Assembly: GCA_046347625.1 (NCBI GenBank)
Contig: JAXMFU010000002.1
Coordinates: 1,439,459-1,503,458, forward strand
Origin: CAIMUS01 sp046347625
GTDB lineage: Bacteria > Pseudomonadota > Gammaproteobacteria > Competibacterales > Competibacteraceae
DNA length: 64,000 nucleotides
Direction: 5' to 3'
Both the position numbers and the translations under genes were made by a program. Below are positions 37,901 to 46,516 of the stretch, one piece after another; the stretch's first letter is position 1; every line of letters starts with the position of its first letter. Below the pieces are notes generated by a model, which was not told where the DNA came from, searched no databases, and was given only the letters and a program-made list of their open reading frames with translations.

Positions 37901-39127
37901 GCGGTCGATACCGCGCACGGGACGATCAACCCGCAGAACCTGTCGCTGGAGAGCGGGTTCGGTGTGCTCGCGGGCCGGCCGGTTGCGCTCGTTCAGGCGG
38001 CGCTGCGGCTGGAACTCCGGGGCCGCCCTCTCTTGAACCAGAACTTCGCCTGCCTCACGTCCAAAAAGTGGACCGATACCGAAAACGGTCTATCGACAGT
38101 GCGCTTCCCGGTGTTGCTGGGTGACGCCGACCGACTCAATGACGGGCTGGTCGGCTTCTTCCGCCAGGCGGAAGGGAGAGATGGGTTCGACCTTACGACT
38201 TTCTTCAGCGCGGGCGCTGACCCGGACGCCACCAGGGGGGTGGTGAGACCTGATGCAAGCACGCTCCAACTGACGCTCACACCCACCGCCGATGATCCCG
38301 ATCCACCGCCCCCCGACACCGGGACGAAGCGGGTCCTGATGCTGGTCGATCCGCGCGCCCCAGTCCATGCCGTCACCGGCATTCTGCCGACCGAGGCGCT
38401 GGTTATCCCCTCCGATATCGCCAGTGAAGCCTTGTCGTCGCTCGACCTCTACTTTCTCGCCGCCCCGGTGCTGAAGCCCAGGACCACGCTTAGCCTGCCG
38501 GCGCCGACGGCGAGCGGATTCGATAGCTCGTTCATTGAGCAAAGGCAGGTGGACGGCGCCCAGGCGCGCCAATGGAGCACCATCGCCGATATCGCCGCCA
38601 CCACCACGGGTGCGGTCTGGGCCTATACGCCGCAATCTCTCACCGAGGGATGGCTGCGGCTCAACCAAACGCAGTTGACCTTCAGAATCACCGATGCCGC
38701 CGGCAAGGCCGTAGTAATCGGTGGCGCCACCCAGAAACTGACGCTGACGGTCACGAACCGGAAACCGAACTCCGTCACCTTCACGCCGGGAGTGCTTGCG
38801 CCCGAGGGGGAATCGCCCCGAGGTTCAGTCTTCTACCTCCATTTCGGCGGACTCGTCGCGCCCGACGATGTGCCGAATATCGAGTTTTCGGCCGCAGGCT
38901 GGAATTTTGCATCATTTCAGCGCGACGCCATCTATGGCGCCTATTGGGCGGCGACTCCCCGCGACGCCATAAAGCTCGAACCAGCCGCGGCGCTGACGAT
39001 CGCGGTAACTGGACTCAAGGCGGCCGATAACCTCGCCCAGGCCAGGCTCTACTTCGACTATTACCGCATCGACGGGACGGCGGACGGCGTGTTCACCGAT
39101 ACCGTGGTGGTGAGCACATCAAACTGA
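34928..39127 (+). CDS. unknown 1399-aa protein of the giant operon
   Basis: There is no signal peptide; the N-terminus is Lys/Arg/Ala rich. A distinctive segment at about residues 93-125 reads LEAGVHLHWALPDALT and then FPAAPNRWLVTRF, which seems conserved in very large uncharacterised proteins. The middle is helical and mixed, with several Trp-rich patches. The last 130 residues form a beta domain (VTFTPGVLAPEGE ... LFFDYYRIDG-like ending) that resembles the N-terminal domain of the next protein. The start at 34928 follows GAGGCGAC. Function unknown; operon context suggests part of a large assembly. Confidence 0.75.
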   Translation: MAKTEKRPRTSAARSGTPKIAAADRGLVVPIDVVAFCVSESDGSERTNKAGFSGATIDYGNLIPKNSDAYLGASAHRSLDQTPLHSLEAGVHLHWALPDALTRGTADGSASLAFPAAPNRWLVTRFVINGDRVTPTSFVVESDALSEKQPDGQYAPLMPIQQPNNDKPDFRYLGRRSTLADYSKRRSALVFAKVTGGPLTAVANGLPSFAAYYPESRSSFGFLDTLSDLNGPAQLMYVVTGWFQQESDDPVQRVAKKPKKQALAGSIGKPPSLPLTYGWAAGADEESTPAYTLYSGTVQAVAWNRSGSYVPHPDQQPVITAEAAIANTPSEALAAYFRHVLNQPSTPYFEQILTAFQQGQWAKLVESGPDMPARIAESLHTSQFQRIDSNQLWTIFQTDPDGAIHEAIDLPPGIAGALHEANLCRQRELAVANHVRTFQWRVFTDWYRYFSESDSNKKTLIYNHFGNVLLPVWGSDSQGLKKAWQDAKAACEASDKALARLVKDRSDLSLREVPGPRYWQPTDPSLLLTGKDLALSPRYGGDREQSKSGLLDCRTADAIVTAVSIKGVHRIAKDYAAVTQLNSNALPYKDTCEALLGEALLLDTSVAAAWSGAAEATLRTALQALLAGETQSEWTIASGTPPSPVEINWWEGKNPWIPLFLHWTAAFVPLQPTIRNQKLEHYDPAFFTANYEIDLSTGSFLSYTPSGEQGSISIDPAQQSYTSTYEGQAILSDKAVANLDTAISTHLQETSDDTFKTLLKKLRSQRFVVQPLAGFTEALVNRVLQAQCALVAPPKAKLGAQQLTQEAASIVGDRYSVGPSFNTPYNPIRAGYLKVSAFVVDTFGQRRQVKISKFYTAESMTVVDDDTQSGIAYVAPRIAQPSRLVFDWMMAGARSITEMARHPTGSPVCGWLLPNSLTRGFFLYDSTGRPLGALQLDGASPRKVVWQSAPGDNATIDKPVDQALADANPLLRELALSLSKATSDDFQAFFHAVDTAHGTINPQNLSLESGFGVLAGRPVALVQAALRLELRGRPLLNQNFACLTSKKWTDTENGLSTVRFPVLLGDADRLNDGLVGFFRQAEGRDGFDLTTFFSAGADPDATRGVVRPDASTLQLTLTPTADDPDPPPPDTGTKRVLMLVDPRAPVHAVTGILPTEALVIPSDIASEALSSLDLYFLAAPVLKPRTTLSLPAPTASGFDSSFIEQRQVDGAQARQWSTIADIAATTTGAVWAYTPQSLTEGWLRLNQTQLTFRITDAAGKAVVIGGATQKLTLTVTNRKPNSVTFTPGVLAPEGESPRGSVFYLHFGGLVAPDDVPNIEFSAAGWNFASFQRDAIYGAYWAATPRDAIKLEPAAALTIAVTGLKAADNLAQARLYFDYYRIDGTADGVFTDTVVVSTSN

Positions 39128-39153
39128 AAATTTGCCACAGAAGGGGAACGACC

Positions 39154-42100
39154 ATGTCCGAATCAATCAATTCGGCCAGTTCAGTGACGCCGCAGCTCAA
39201 CTTCAGGCTCGGCAATCCGAACGCGCCGGGCACGATCTATGTCAGCAAGAATCCTGCAGACAACCAACTACAACTGGTGATGTCTTCCACCGTCGAGGTG
39301 AAATTCACAGCAGGCGAACTGGCGCCGCCGGGCAGTGCAGGGAAAGGAACAGGATCACTCCTCTATCTCGAACTCACCCCGCTCGGTCTCAGTCAGGCTG
39401 AATTCGACGCGCTTGAGCTTGTAGCCGAGGGCTGGACTTCGCAACAATACAGCGACCAGCACCGACAGTATCTCGGTTTCACACCCACCGCCGAGGTCTC
39501 GCTACTGCCTGAGAGCTCCATCACACTGACGCTTAAAGGTTTCACGATAGAGAAGCAACCCGGCCTGGCGGCGGACCTCGAGGTGCTCGCCTACCGGGTG
39601 ACCGGAGTCACTTCTAGCAGGCACTTTTCCAGTCAGAGCAACATCAGTGTCCTCTTCGCACCGCCTGACAACGAAACCGGCAAGCTCACGGACGCGGTGG
39701 CAGTAAAGCTGACGCCTGACGAGGTAGTGACTTCGGTCAAGGAGAAATATCTCGTCAAGAATCGGCTCACCTTGTCCCTCCAACATCAACCCAACGCGCC
39801 CGAGGTGAGAGCGAAGAAAGGCGCAGTCTTCACGCTCACCTTTGTCTATGCGAATCCGGACAGCAACGGCTATGGCGCATTGCTGACGGTCGAGGATGGC
39901 AAGAAGGTGACAGTGACCACTACCGATAGCACCACTGGCTGGAAGATCACGTCCCATGACGCCGATCCACCCTGCTGGACACTGGAACCGCCCGCCGACA
40001 AATTGGAACCGCCCGCCGACAAATCGATCTTTGGTAGCGGCGGCCGCGCGCTGGCATTCGAAATCGACTCCCTCACGACCCGGTTCCGGCCAGGGGCGAC
40101 GGTGGCGCTGCTTGGCTATTCGAAACTACAGGGCTACAAGAGCGGCAGCTTCGCGATCACGATCCTCAAGCGACCGCACGTCGACATCTCTAGCTTTACG
40201 GTGACGCCCACCTCATCAGTTCTCGACCAGGACACAGGGCAGGCGAAGGTTACACTGAATTGGTCCACTACCGACGCCCAGTGCCTCACGCTGCATCCCG
40301 GTAGCACCGATGTGACCGGCGTCGTATCGTATGATACGGCTATTGCGACAACGACTGAATTCACGCTGGTAGCCGAAGGGCGGCGCCCCGGCAATGTCAA
40401 CAATGTCGCTACATCGTCGATACTTGCGCAGGTGCTGCCGGTTATTAATAGCTTCATCGCGGCGCCGTCCGCCGTCGCCGCGACCGATTTTCCCGCTGAG
40501 GTGTGGTTCAGTTGGAACGTCAACACCAAGCAGAACGTTACCCTGACCAGCAGCACGGCGGGGCCAGATAGCAACCTTTACACGTCAACAGGAAGCCTTG
40601 GAAAGCAGCTCAAGGGGCCACAGATGCTGACGCTGTCGCCCCAGGGAGGCGCCGCCGCCGGGATCAGCCGCAGTATTATCGTCAACGCCTTCCAGCCGCA
40701 AGCCTCGTTTCCGCAACTGGCCGGCGGCGGCTCGTCCACCGCCGCCTCGCCGACCGCCAGCTTCATCGCGGTCAGCCTGCCGTCCCAAAAGAAAATCGAG
40801 ATCGTCAGCACCGCCACCTATCAATCACTGGCGACCGTCCAACTGAAGGGAACACCGGATAGACTGGCGTTCTCGCCCGATGGCGCCACCCTGTTCGTAG
40901 CCTGCGCCGATCCGCACGCGGTGATCCCTGTCACTGTCACTCCAGCCACCGCTGACGAGCCCTACAGCTTCTCCGTCGGAGAGGCTATCGCCATGCCGGA
41001 TAAAGGGAAGCCGCAGGATCTGGCGGTTGGGTCGGACGGCCGGGTTTGGGTTACGGTCGACATGGGCGACGGCAATGATGGCCAGGTGGTGGCGTTCCGT
41101 GTCTGTGACCCCACTCAACGGGCGACGGCGTCAGTTGGGCCGGCGCCGCGCCGCATCGCTCTCTCGCCCAATGGATCGACGGCCTATGTGGTTCACCAAG
41201 GCGGCAACAGCGTATCGGTCATCTGCACCGGCGCCAATGGCCTGGTTGCCGGCCAGCCGGCGCCGAACATCTCAGACCCGGTCGACCTCGCTGTATCGCC
41301 CGACGGCTCGCATCTGCTGATCGCCACCCGATCGAAGAACCTCCTGGTGCTGAAAACGAACTTGCTTTACGACAGCACTCGCCAGTCCTACCCGATGCCG
41401 GGCACGCCTACCAGCGTCGCGGTCTTCCCAGGCGGCAGTTATGCTGCCGTTGCGTGCAAAGACAAAAACGTGGTCGTCCTGGTGAACTACAGCAAGGAGC
41501 CTAAGCTAGCCCACGTTGTGGCATCGGTAGATCTCGACGCCGCGCCGGCCGGTGTGACGGTGACCCCGGACAATGGGCTGCTGTTCGTGGGCATGCCCAA
41601 GGTTTCCAATTTGGGGGTAATCGGGCTGAGCAACTACATCCAGTCGGGCACACCCGTCATTGCCCTTGGTGGAATGGTGACCGACTTGGCGCCGACGCCG
41701 GACGGCAAAACCCTGTTTGTCTGGTACGATGCCACGCTCAGCGTGCAGGTATCCGGAAAGCAGCCCGCACTCGGCCTGTTCGCCATCGATGTCCAAACGC
41801 GCAGCCGGCAGACTTGGCAGGAAAAATTGAAGGTCACCGCCGCCGTGGTGTCGCCGGCGGCCAACGACAACCGCATCTACGTCGCCACGCGGCAAACAAA
41901 TTCGGTGGCCGTCTACGAGATCACAACCGGTAAACGCCTATTTATCATACGCATTGATGCAAAGGACGGCGCCACTTCACGGCAGCCGATAAATCTTGCC
42001 ATCACCGCGGATGGGCGGCGGCTGTTTGTAATGACCGCGGATAGAAATCGTAAATACAGCGTCGTGGCGTTCGATTGTAATACCTACAAAGAGATGTCTA

Positions 42101-42666
42101 ATCAGACCGTGTTCACGGCAAGTACCACCCCACTGAAAGTATTAATGGCCGCCGCGTCGGATGGGTCAGCAGTCTACGCCGTCGATACCACCGCCAGTAC
42201 GTTTTACGCCCTCAAACCATCGGACAAGGGATACGTACCCACCGGCGAGCCGCTTGCTCTGGCCGCGGGCATTCCCTCGGCCATCGCCATCCTGCCCGAC
42301 AATTCCAGGGCTTATGTGGCTATCGCCAATGCGTCCAATTCCACCAACGCCATGAGCATCATCGATTTGGCAAACTGGACGGTCAAGACGATCTATCTGC
42401 CGGACAGCATCTACGCTCTTCAGATCAAAAGCTTGGCAGTACTGCCCGATGGTAACAAGTTGCTGGCGACCGATGGACTTTTCGCCGGCATTCGCCTCTT
42501 CGACGCCGCCTCCCTGCGCATCGTCCAGACCTTGTCATGGTCGGACGTCCAATCCCCCTGCGGTATCGCCATCGCTCCCGACGGCTCATGGATCGCTACC
42601 GCCAACCTCTCGTCAGGCAACGTCGCTGTCGCCACCCAGGTCCAACCAAGCCAAAGCACCCGCTAA
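39154..42666 (+). CDS. 1170-aa protein: beta modules, Ig-like region and YVTN-type beta-propeller
   Basis: Domains in order: a beta module (about 42-150) related to the C-terminus of the preceding protein; a possible second copy (about 210-335); an Ig-like region around 345-500 (LNWSTTDAQCLTLHPGS and VWFSWNVNTKQNVTLT); and from about 540 a propeller made of YVTN-like repeats (LAFSPDGATLFVAC, IALSPNGSTAYVVH, LAVSPDGSHLLIAT, and further blades). Propellers of this type usually bind proteins or glycans. A 21-bp tandem duplication at 39982-40023 repeats LEPPADK. No signal peptide. A GGGGA ribosome-binding site precedes the ATG. Confidence 0.8.
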   Translation: MSESINSASSVTPQLNFRLGNPNAPGTIYVSKNPADNQLQLVMSSTVEVKFTAGELAPPGSAGKGTGSLLYLELTPLGLSQAEFDALELVAEGWTSQQYSDQHRQYLGFTPTAEVSLLPESSITLTLKGFTIEKQPGLAADLEVLAYRVTGVTSSRHFSSQSNISVLFAPPDNETGKLTDAVAVKLTPDEVVTSVKEKYLVKNRLTLSLQHQPNAPEVRAKKGAVFTLTFVYANPDSNGYGALLTVEDGKKVTVTTTDSTTGWKITSHDADPPCWTLEPPADKLEPPADKSIFGSGGRALAFEIDSLTTRFRPGATVALLGYSKLQGYKSGSFAITILKRPHVDISSFTVTPTSSVLDQDTGQAKVTLNWSTTDAQCLTLHPGSTDVTGVVSYDTAIATTTEFTLVAEGRRPGNVNNVATSSILAQVLPVINSFIAAPSAVAATDFPAEVWFSWNVNTKQNVTLTSSTAGPDSNLYTSTGSLGKQLKGPQMLTLSPQGGAAAGISRSIIVNAFQPQASFPQLAGGGSSTAASPTASFIAVSLPSQKKIEIVSTATYQSLATVQLKGTPDRLAFSPDGATLFVACADPHAVIPVTVTPATADEPYSFSVGEAIAMPDKGKPQDLAVGSDGRVWVTVDMGDGNDGQVVAFRVCDPTQRATASVGPAPRRIALSPNGSTAYVVHQGGNSVSVICTGANGLVAGQPAPNISDPVDLAVSPDGSHLLIATRSKNLLVLKTNLLYDSTRQSYPMPGTPTSVAVFPGGSYAAVACKDKNVVVLVNYSKEPKLAHVVASVDLDAAPAGVTVTPDNGLLFVGMPKVSNLGVIGLSNYIQSGTPVIALGGMVTDLAPTPDGKTLFVWYDATLSVQVSGKQPALGLFAIDVQTRSRQTWQEKLKVTAAVVSPAANDNRIYVATRQTNSVAVYEITTGKRLFIIRIDAKDGATSRQPINLAITADGRRLFVMTADRNRKYSVVAFDCNTYKEMSNQTVFTASTTPLKVLMAAASDGSAVYAVDTTASTFYALKPSDKGYVPTGEPLALAAGIPSAIAILPDNSRAYVAIANASNSTNAMSIIDLANWTVKTIYLPDSIYALQIKSLAVLPDGNKLLATDGLFAGIRLFDAASLRIVQTLSWSDVQSPCGIAIAPDGSWIATANLSSGNVAVATQVQPSQSTR

Positions 42667-42676
42667 GGAGAAAATC

Positions 42677-43738
42677 ATGAGTAACTATAAAGGTTTTTTC
42701 GTTCGCACCAATCTCGGCCATACCCCGGATTCCGGTCAGGACGGCTGGTGTTGGTCTCCCGATATCATCCTGGCGGGGACAAGCGCTGCGTCTGAGAGTC
42801 AGCTCAAAGAATACGTGAGCGATACCGGATATGCGAAAGATTACGGCTCCGACATCTTCATGCAGCAAATCAACTTCGTTTACCTGAGAGCGCTCAACAC
42901 AGCATCCGATCCGTTGACAGGGCGAGCGTGGCTGTTCCACGCTGAAAACAACCTGGCTCTAACGCCGGACAAGTGGTTGGCTGCGAACATCCAGGTCGGC
43001 CGTCAGACCATGAATTACATGCCCATCAAAGCCACCGCCGCCAACCAGAAGTGCGTCACCGCTGATTTCCAATGGACGCCTCAGCCGTTCATCATCCAGG
43101 GCAGCCACTACTGCATGATCGCGTGGATAGAGAACCCGCCCGTCTCCAGACCGCCGGTGTCGCCGATCCTAGGCATACCCAACATCAACACTTGGAAGGA
43201 GTTGACCGATTTCGTGGTCACTCATCCGAACATGGGTTGGCGCAACACCAGGGCGATCTCTGCCGACACCCCGGACTTGCAGGTGTCGGTGCCGATCACC
43301 GCCCCGCCGGGCGGCGGCCAGGTCCTTGTCGGCGTCCGATGCAACAACCTACCTGCGGAAGACAACGCCTATATTCAATACCAGGTTCCAGGAGTTATCA
43401 ATCAGACGAAGCCAATTCCGATCTACGACCCCAACATGGCCCCGACCGTCCCTGTGAAGTGGCCGAAGAACACCAACAGCACTATGGTCATCAGCTACCA
43501 CCAGGGTAATACAAAACCTCCCAGCGGTTCGTCGTTCTCGCCGATAGTCGTGCTGTCGTCACAACAGGCGCGGTCGCTCACGCTGCAAGCGGCCCAGAAA
43601 AACATGCCGTATCGCCTGGCCACGGTGCAAGTCATCAATTTCGACTCCCGTAAGCAGCGCGGGGCGCTTGGCAGCCCCCTGCTGACAAGCACCATGACCG
43701 GCATCATCACCGGTTCGTTCAGCTACGTGTTCAAGTAA
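42677..43738 (+). CDS. unknown 353-aa protein, paralogue of the next gene
   Basis: The frame is open to 42449, but GGAG 8 nt before the ATG at 42677 and similarity to the next protein fix the start there. The N-terminal 190 residues (YKGFFVRTNLGHTPDS, MQQINFVYLRALN, GRAWLFHAENNL) align with the downstream paralogue. The C-terminal part is longer and beta-rich. No signal peptide and no known family recognised. It begins 10 nt after the propeller gene. Confidence 0.78.
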   Translation: MSNYKGFFVRTNLGHTPDSGQDGWCWSPDIILAGTSAASESQLKEYVSDTGYAKDYGSDIFMQQINFVYLRALNTASDPLTGRAWLFHAENNLALTPDKWLAANIQVGRQTMNYMPIKATAANQKCVTADFQWTPQPFIIQGSHYCMIAWIENPPVSRPPVSPILGIPNINTWKELTDFVVTHPNMGWRNTRAISADTPDLQVSVPITAPPGGGQVLVGVRCNNLPAEDNAYIQYQVPGVINQTKPIPIYDPNMAPTVPVKWPKNTNSTMVISYHQGNTKPPSGSSFSPIVVLSSQQARSLTLQAAQKNMPYRLATVQVINFDSRKQRGALGSPLLTSTMTGIITGSFSYVFK

Positions 43739-43765
43739 TCGCACCGGATCATTCGGAGGCAGTCC

Positions 43766-44677
43766 ATGAATACCGAGAAATATCAGGGAATTTTCGTGCG
43801 AGGCTATTTAACCCAGACGCCGGACTCGACGCCGGGCGGCATCTGGGACGTCTCGCCGGATGTTATTATCGTCGGGCCAGCCTTGATGGATTGGGGGCAG
43901 TTCACCACCGACGACGGCTATGGTAAGACTTACAACATCCCGCTGAACTCATATCCCCCTCTGAGCCAGCAGCAGGTTAACTTCGTCTGGGTCCGTGCAA
44001 TCAACACCCAGGAAGGCAGCTTCACCGGCCGGATTTGGCTGTATCTGGCGGAATCCAACATGCTGCTCTATCCCTCCGCCTGGATTTCAGAGGGCATCCG
44101 CGTCGGCAACAGCCTGATCAATTATCAACCAATCAAAACCACCGGCGGCAGCGGTTCCACCAACTACATGCTGACGCCAAAGCCCTTCCTGGTGACTCCG
44201 CCAGACTTCAATACTCCAGGAGACAATTGGGCCGTGATCGCGCTGGTGGAGAACACCCCCAGCGACCCACCGGACTCGCCGCACTCTAAGTTGAGTTTCG
44301 ATGACGACCTTAACAAGTTCGCGCAATGGGTGTCCCAAACGCCCACCACCGGTTTCATCAATACCTTGCCGCCGCCGCGAGAACCGCTGGTGTACCAGAA
44401 AGTTGAAGCTCGCAATTTCCAAACTGAGGGCAGCTACAAGATCGGCTTCGCCTGTGCCGGTTTTCCCACGTCCGGCTATTCGGTGAGCGTCATGATGGCA
44501 GGCCCCGACTTCGACAACTCGGTGAAGCTCAGCAACGTTTCGATCACCGACCCCAATCAGCAGAAGACCGTTCCGGTAAAGCTTCCGGCTGGCTTCAGTT
44601 CCAGCATCGTCCTGTCGGTCAACGGACCGGGCAGCACGCTTCCGAACGGCGCCTCGGTGCGAGTTCTGATCATGTAA
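43766..44677 (+). CDS. unknown 303-aa protein, paralogue of the preceding gene
   Basis: It shares YQGIFVRGYLTQTPDS, QQQVNFVWVRAIN, GRIWLYLAESNM and INYQPIKT with the gene before it, in the same order. A GGAGG ribosome-binding site lies 5 nt from the ATG. Its C-terminus is a short beta domain ending SVRVLIM. It is the last gene of the giant operon; repeat DNA follows. Tandem duplication gave the pair; the two may form hetero-oligomers or alternative subunits (inference). Confidence 0.78.
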   Translation: MNTEKYQGIFVRGYLTQTPDSTPGGIWDVSPDVIIVGPALMDWGQFTTDDGYGKTYNIPLNSYPPLSQQQVNFVWVRAINTQEGSFTGRIWLYLAESNMLLYPSAWISEGIRVGNSLINYQPIKTTGGSGSTNYMLTPKPFLVTPPDFNTPGDNWAVIALVENTPSDPPDSPHSKLSFDDDLNKFAQWVSQTPTTGFINTLPPPREPLVYQKVEARNFQTEGSYKIGFACAGFPTSGYSVSVMMAGPDFDNSVKLSNVSITDPNQQKTVPVKLPAGFSSSIVLSVNGPGSTLPNGASVRVLIM

Positions 44678-44781
44678 AAAACATAGCACACGATTACCCA
44701 GTCCTGCAGGTCGGACATAGAACGTGCCCGACGGTGTGGATAGCATAGCTCGTAGGTTGCCGTGAAAATCACATAGTAGGC

Positions 44782-44871
44782 GTAGGCCGGAATAAGCGTA
44801 GCGACAGCGGAGCGTTTCCGGCGCCCGGCGCCTTGCCGGAAACGCCGCGTTGCGGCCTTATTCCGGCCTAC
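44782..44871. repeat. large intergenic palindrome
   Basis: GTAGGCCGGAATAAG (44782-44796) pairs with CTTATTCCGGCCTAC (44857-44871). Inside, GCGTTTCCGGC (44812-44822) pairs with GCCGGAAACGC (44835-44845). This is the well-known type of gammaproteobacterial intergenic repeat and can fold as a long RNA hairpin. It follows the giant operon and may end or protect its transcript. Confidence 0.75.
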
Positions 44872-44914
44872 GGAATTTTCATCCATGGGGGTGTCAAGGC
44901 CACATGACATGACC

Positions 44915-45058
44915 GTTGGGTTGAGGAACGGATACTGTCGGCGAATTCTTCGATGCTATCAAAATCACACCGTGCAGGGGTGTAGTGCCGCCAGACATCG
45001 AGCGAGGGCTACCTTCATGCCAGGGAATTCGCCGACAGTATCAGGAACGAAACCCAAC
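44915..45058. mobile_element. MITE-like element, 144 bp
   Basis: GTTGGGTT (44915-44922) and AACCCAAC (45051-45058) mark the ends. Inside is a perfect 18-bp inverted repeat, GATACTGTCGGCGAATTC (44931-44948) and GAATTCGCCGACAGTATC (45025-45042). Between them nothing codes for a transposase. It looks like a non-autonomous element. Confidence 0.6.
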
Positions 45059-45328
45059 ATGATGAGGGTGGGACTACCGTTGTGGGGTCCCTTCGTCAAC
45101 TCAACCTCCGTGCTAAGCGGCCTTGCTCTTTACCATCTATGCTGACACAATTTCCCTTACATTGAGAATCTCTTTGCCATGCATGGGGCGGATATCTTGA
45201 GAATTTAGCGTAAGAACGGCTACTGTTTCTCCTTCACCAGTTACAAACTCTACTTCGAAAGCAAATTCATCACTATAACGATGCACCACGGTCCCTATAT
45301 CACCTTCCTTTAGCCCATGTTCATCAAT

Positions 45329-46466
45329 AGACATGTTCCCAAATAAGCATTCATAACTTATTGAACAACATAGGAGTTTTTGAGGTTGCACAGGCCAGCT
45401 ACCACTAAAATTACTTGATCGGCCATGTTGGTAATACGGTTTCGGAATTTAGTGACTAGGATCTGGAAGCTTTTCATATCGCCGATCAGGTGTTCTATAG
45501 CAACACGAATCCGACTGATAGCTCGATTTTCTTTCTTCTGTTGAGGGGTTAAAGTCGGATTGGGATTGTTCTTTGACTTCCGGGGTTTTTTATGAGGAAT
45601 ATGAATACGGTGGAAAGTAGGATATTGAGATTCGATCCCCTGATAACCCACATCAACCCACGCCTCGACCGAGGACAGTCCGGGTTCATTCGGATCTAAT
45701 TCGTCCTTGAGTAATTTAAAGTCATGCCGACGACCTGGGACGGTCGGGCCAACGACGGCAATACCGCCGTTTAGATCAGCGATCACGGTGTTTTTCAGCG
45801 TATGACGATGATTTTTACCACTGTAATAGTTCTTTTGCTGGCGGGCATGGTGAGGTCGGCAGCGCGGTCTTTCCGTGGCGTCGATGATGATTTTTTGAGT
45901 ATTTTCAGAAGCTTGCTCCGATGGGGCCGTCGGTTTAAAATGACGATGTGGCAACCCATGCAACGGTTGTTCCGCCTTTTTTAAGACGGGAAGTAGCTTA
46001 TTCACGTTCTCCTCCGCTTTGGGGGGACTCAAATCAAACAACGCGCCGAGTACATCGAAAGTGGGGTAAATTTTTAAGTAAAAAAGGATAAAAAAGAGTT
46101 TCTGTTCGGGTGTGGATAAGGCCCCTTTGCGACCACCCCCCGACTTTCTTTGACGAGGTTTTTTACGTTTCCGGTCGCGGTGCGACGCGACGTCTTTCAG
46201 AGATTTTTCGAATTCTTGCAACAGGGTATTAAAGATGTTTCGAGGTAAACCAGTTAAGGCTTTAAATTGCCGCTCATTACGAATGACGAAGGGTAAGTTA
46301 GACATGATAGCACGCCAAGTGACTCCTAATGTTAAGGAAATGGGGGCTTTTTCAAAAAAATCAACCCCCCTAAGCCCTTGATAAAAAAGTAAATTTTTAG
46401 TATTTGTTCCTGAAAAATTTTTCCATGTTATTGAAATTAATAAAGAAATTATTTGGGAGCAACTCT
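45329..46466 (-). mobile_element. IS5-family element with 3-bp target duplication
   Basis: The ends are imperfect inverted repeats, AGACATGTTCCCAAATAA from 45329 and, read inward from 46466, AGAGTTGCTCCCAAATAA (15 of 18 match). AAT flanks both sides (45326-45328 and 46467-46469). It carries one transposase gene. It splits the DUF4926 gene. Confidence 0.85.
45358..46305 (-). CDS. IS5-family (DDE_Tnp_4) transposase
   Basis: The 315-aa protein has an N-terminal HTH (LTGLPRNIFNTLLQEF), a KR-rich linker, then DDE motifs IIIDATERPRCRP, GRRHDFKLLKDE, VDVGYQGIE and the C-terminal RIRVAIEHLIGDMKSF. Length and order fit a single-frame IS5 transposase, apparently intact. Confidence 0.92.
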   Translation of the reverse strand: MSNLPFVIRNERQFKALTGLPRNIFNTLLQEFEKSLKDVASHRDRKRKKPRQRKSGGGRKGALSTPEQKLFFILFYLKIYPTFDVLGALFDLSPPKAEENVNKLLPVLKKAEQPLHGLPHRHFKPTAPSEQASENTQKIIIDATERPRCRPHHARQQKNYYSGKNHRHTLKNTVIADLNGGIAVVGPTVPGRRHDFKLLKDELDPNEPGLSSVEAWVDVGYQGIESQYPTFHRIHIPHKKPRKSKNNPNPTLTPQQKKENRAISRIRVAIEHLIGDMKSFQILVTKFRNRITNMADQVILVVAGLCNLKNSYVVQ

Positions 46467-46516
46467 AATATCATGAGATAAAACGACAGTATCTAACTCG
46501 TTAATCATTTGATCAC

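Noticed and set aside
39982..40023. 21-bp tandem duplication as a regulatory repeat
   Set aside because: It is an in-frame duplication encoding LEPPADK twice within a protein; a simple slippage product is enough.
42449..42676. Longer N-terminus of the 353-aa protein
   Set aside because: It overlaps the propeller gene, reads as shadow sequence, and the paralogue starts at the equivalent of 42677.
26139..44677. Phage tail or contractile injection system
   Set aside because: No sheath, tube, baseplate, spike or AAA+ motif can be seen in any of the seven proteins.
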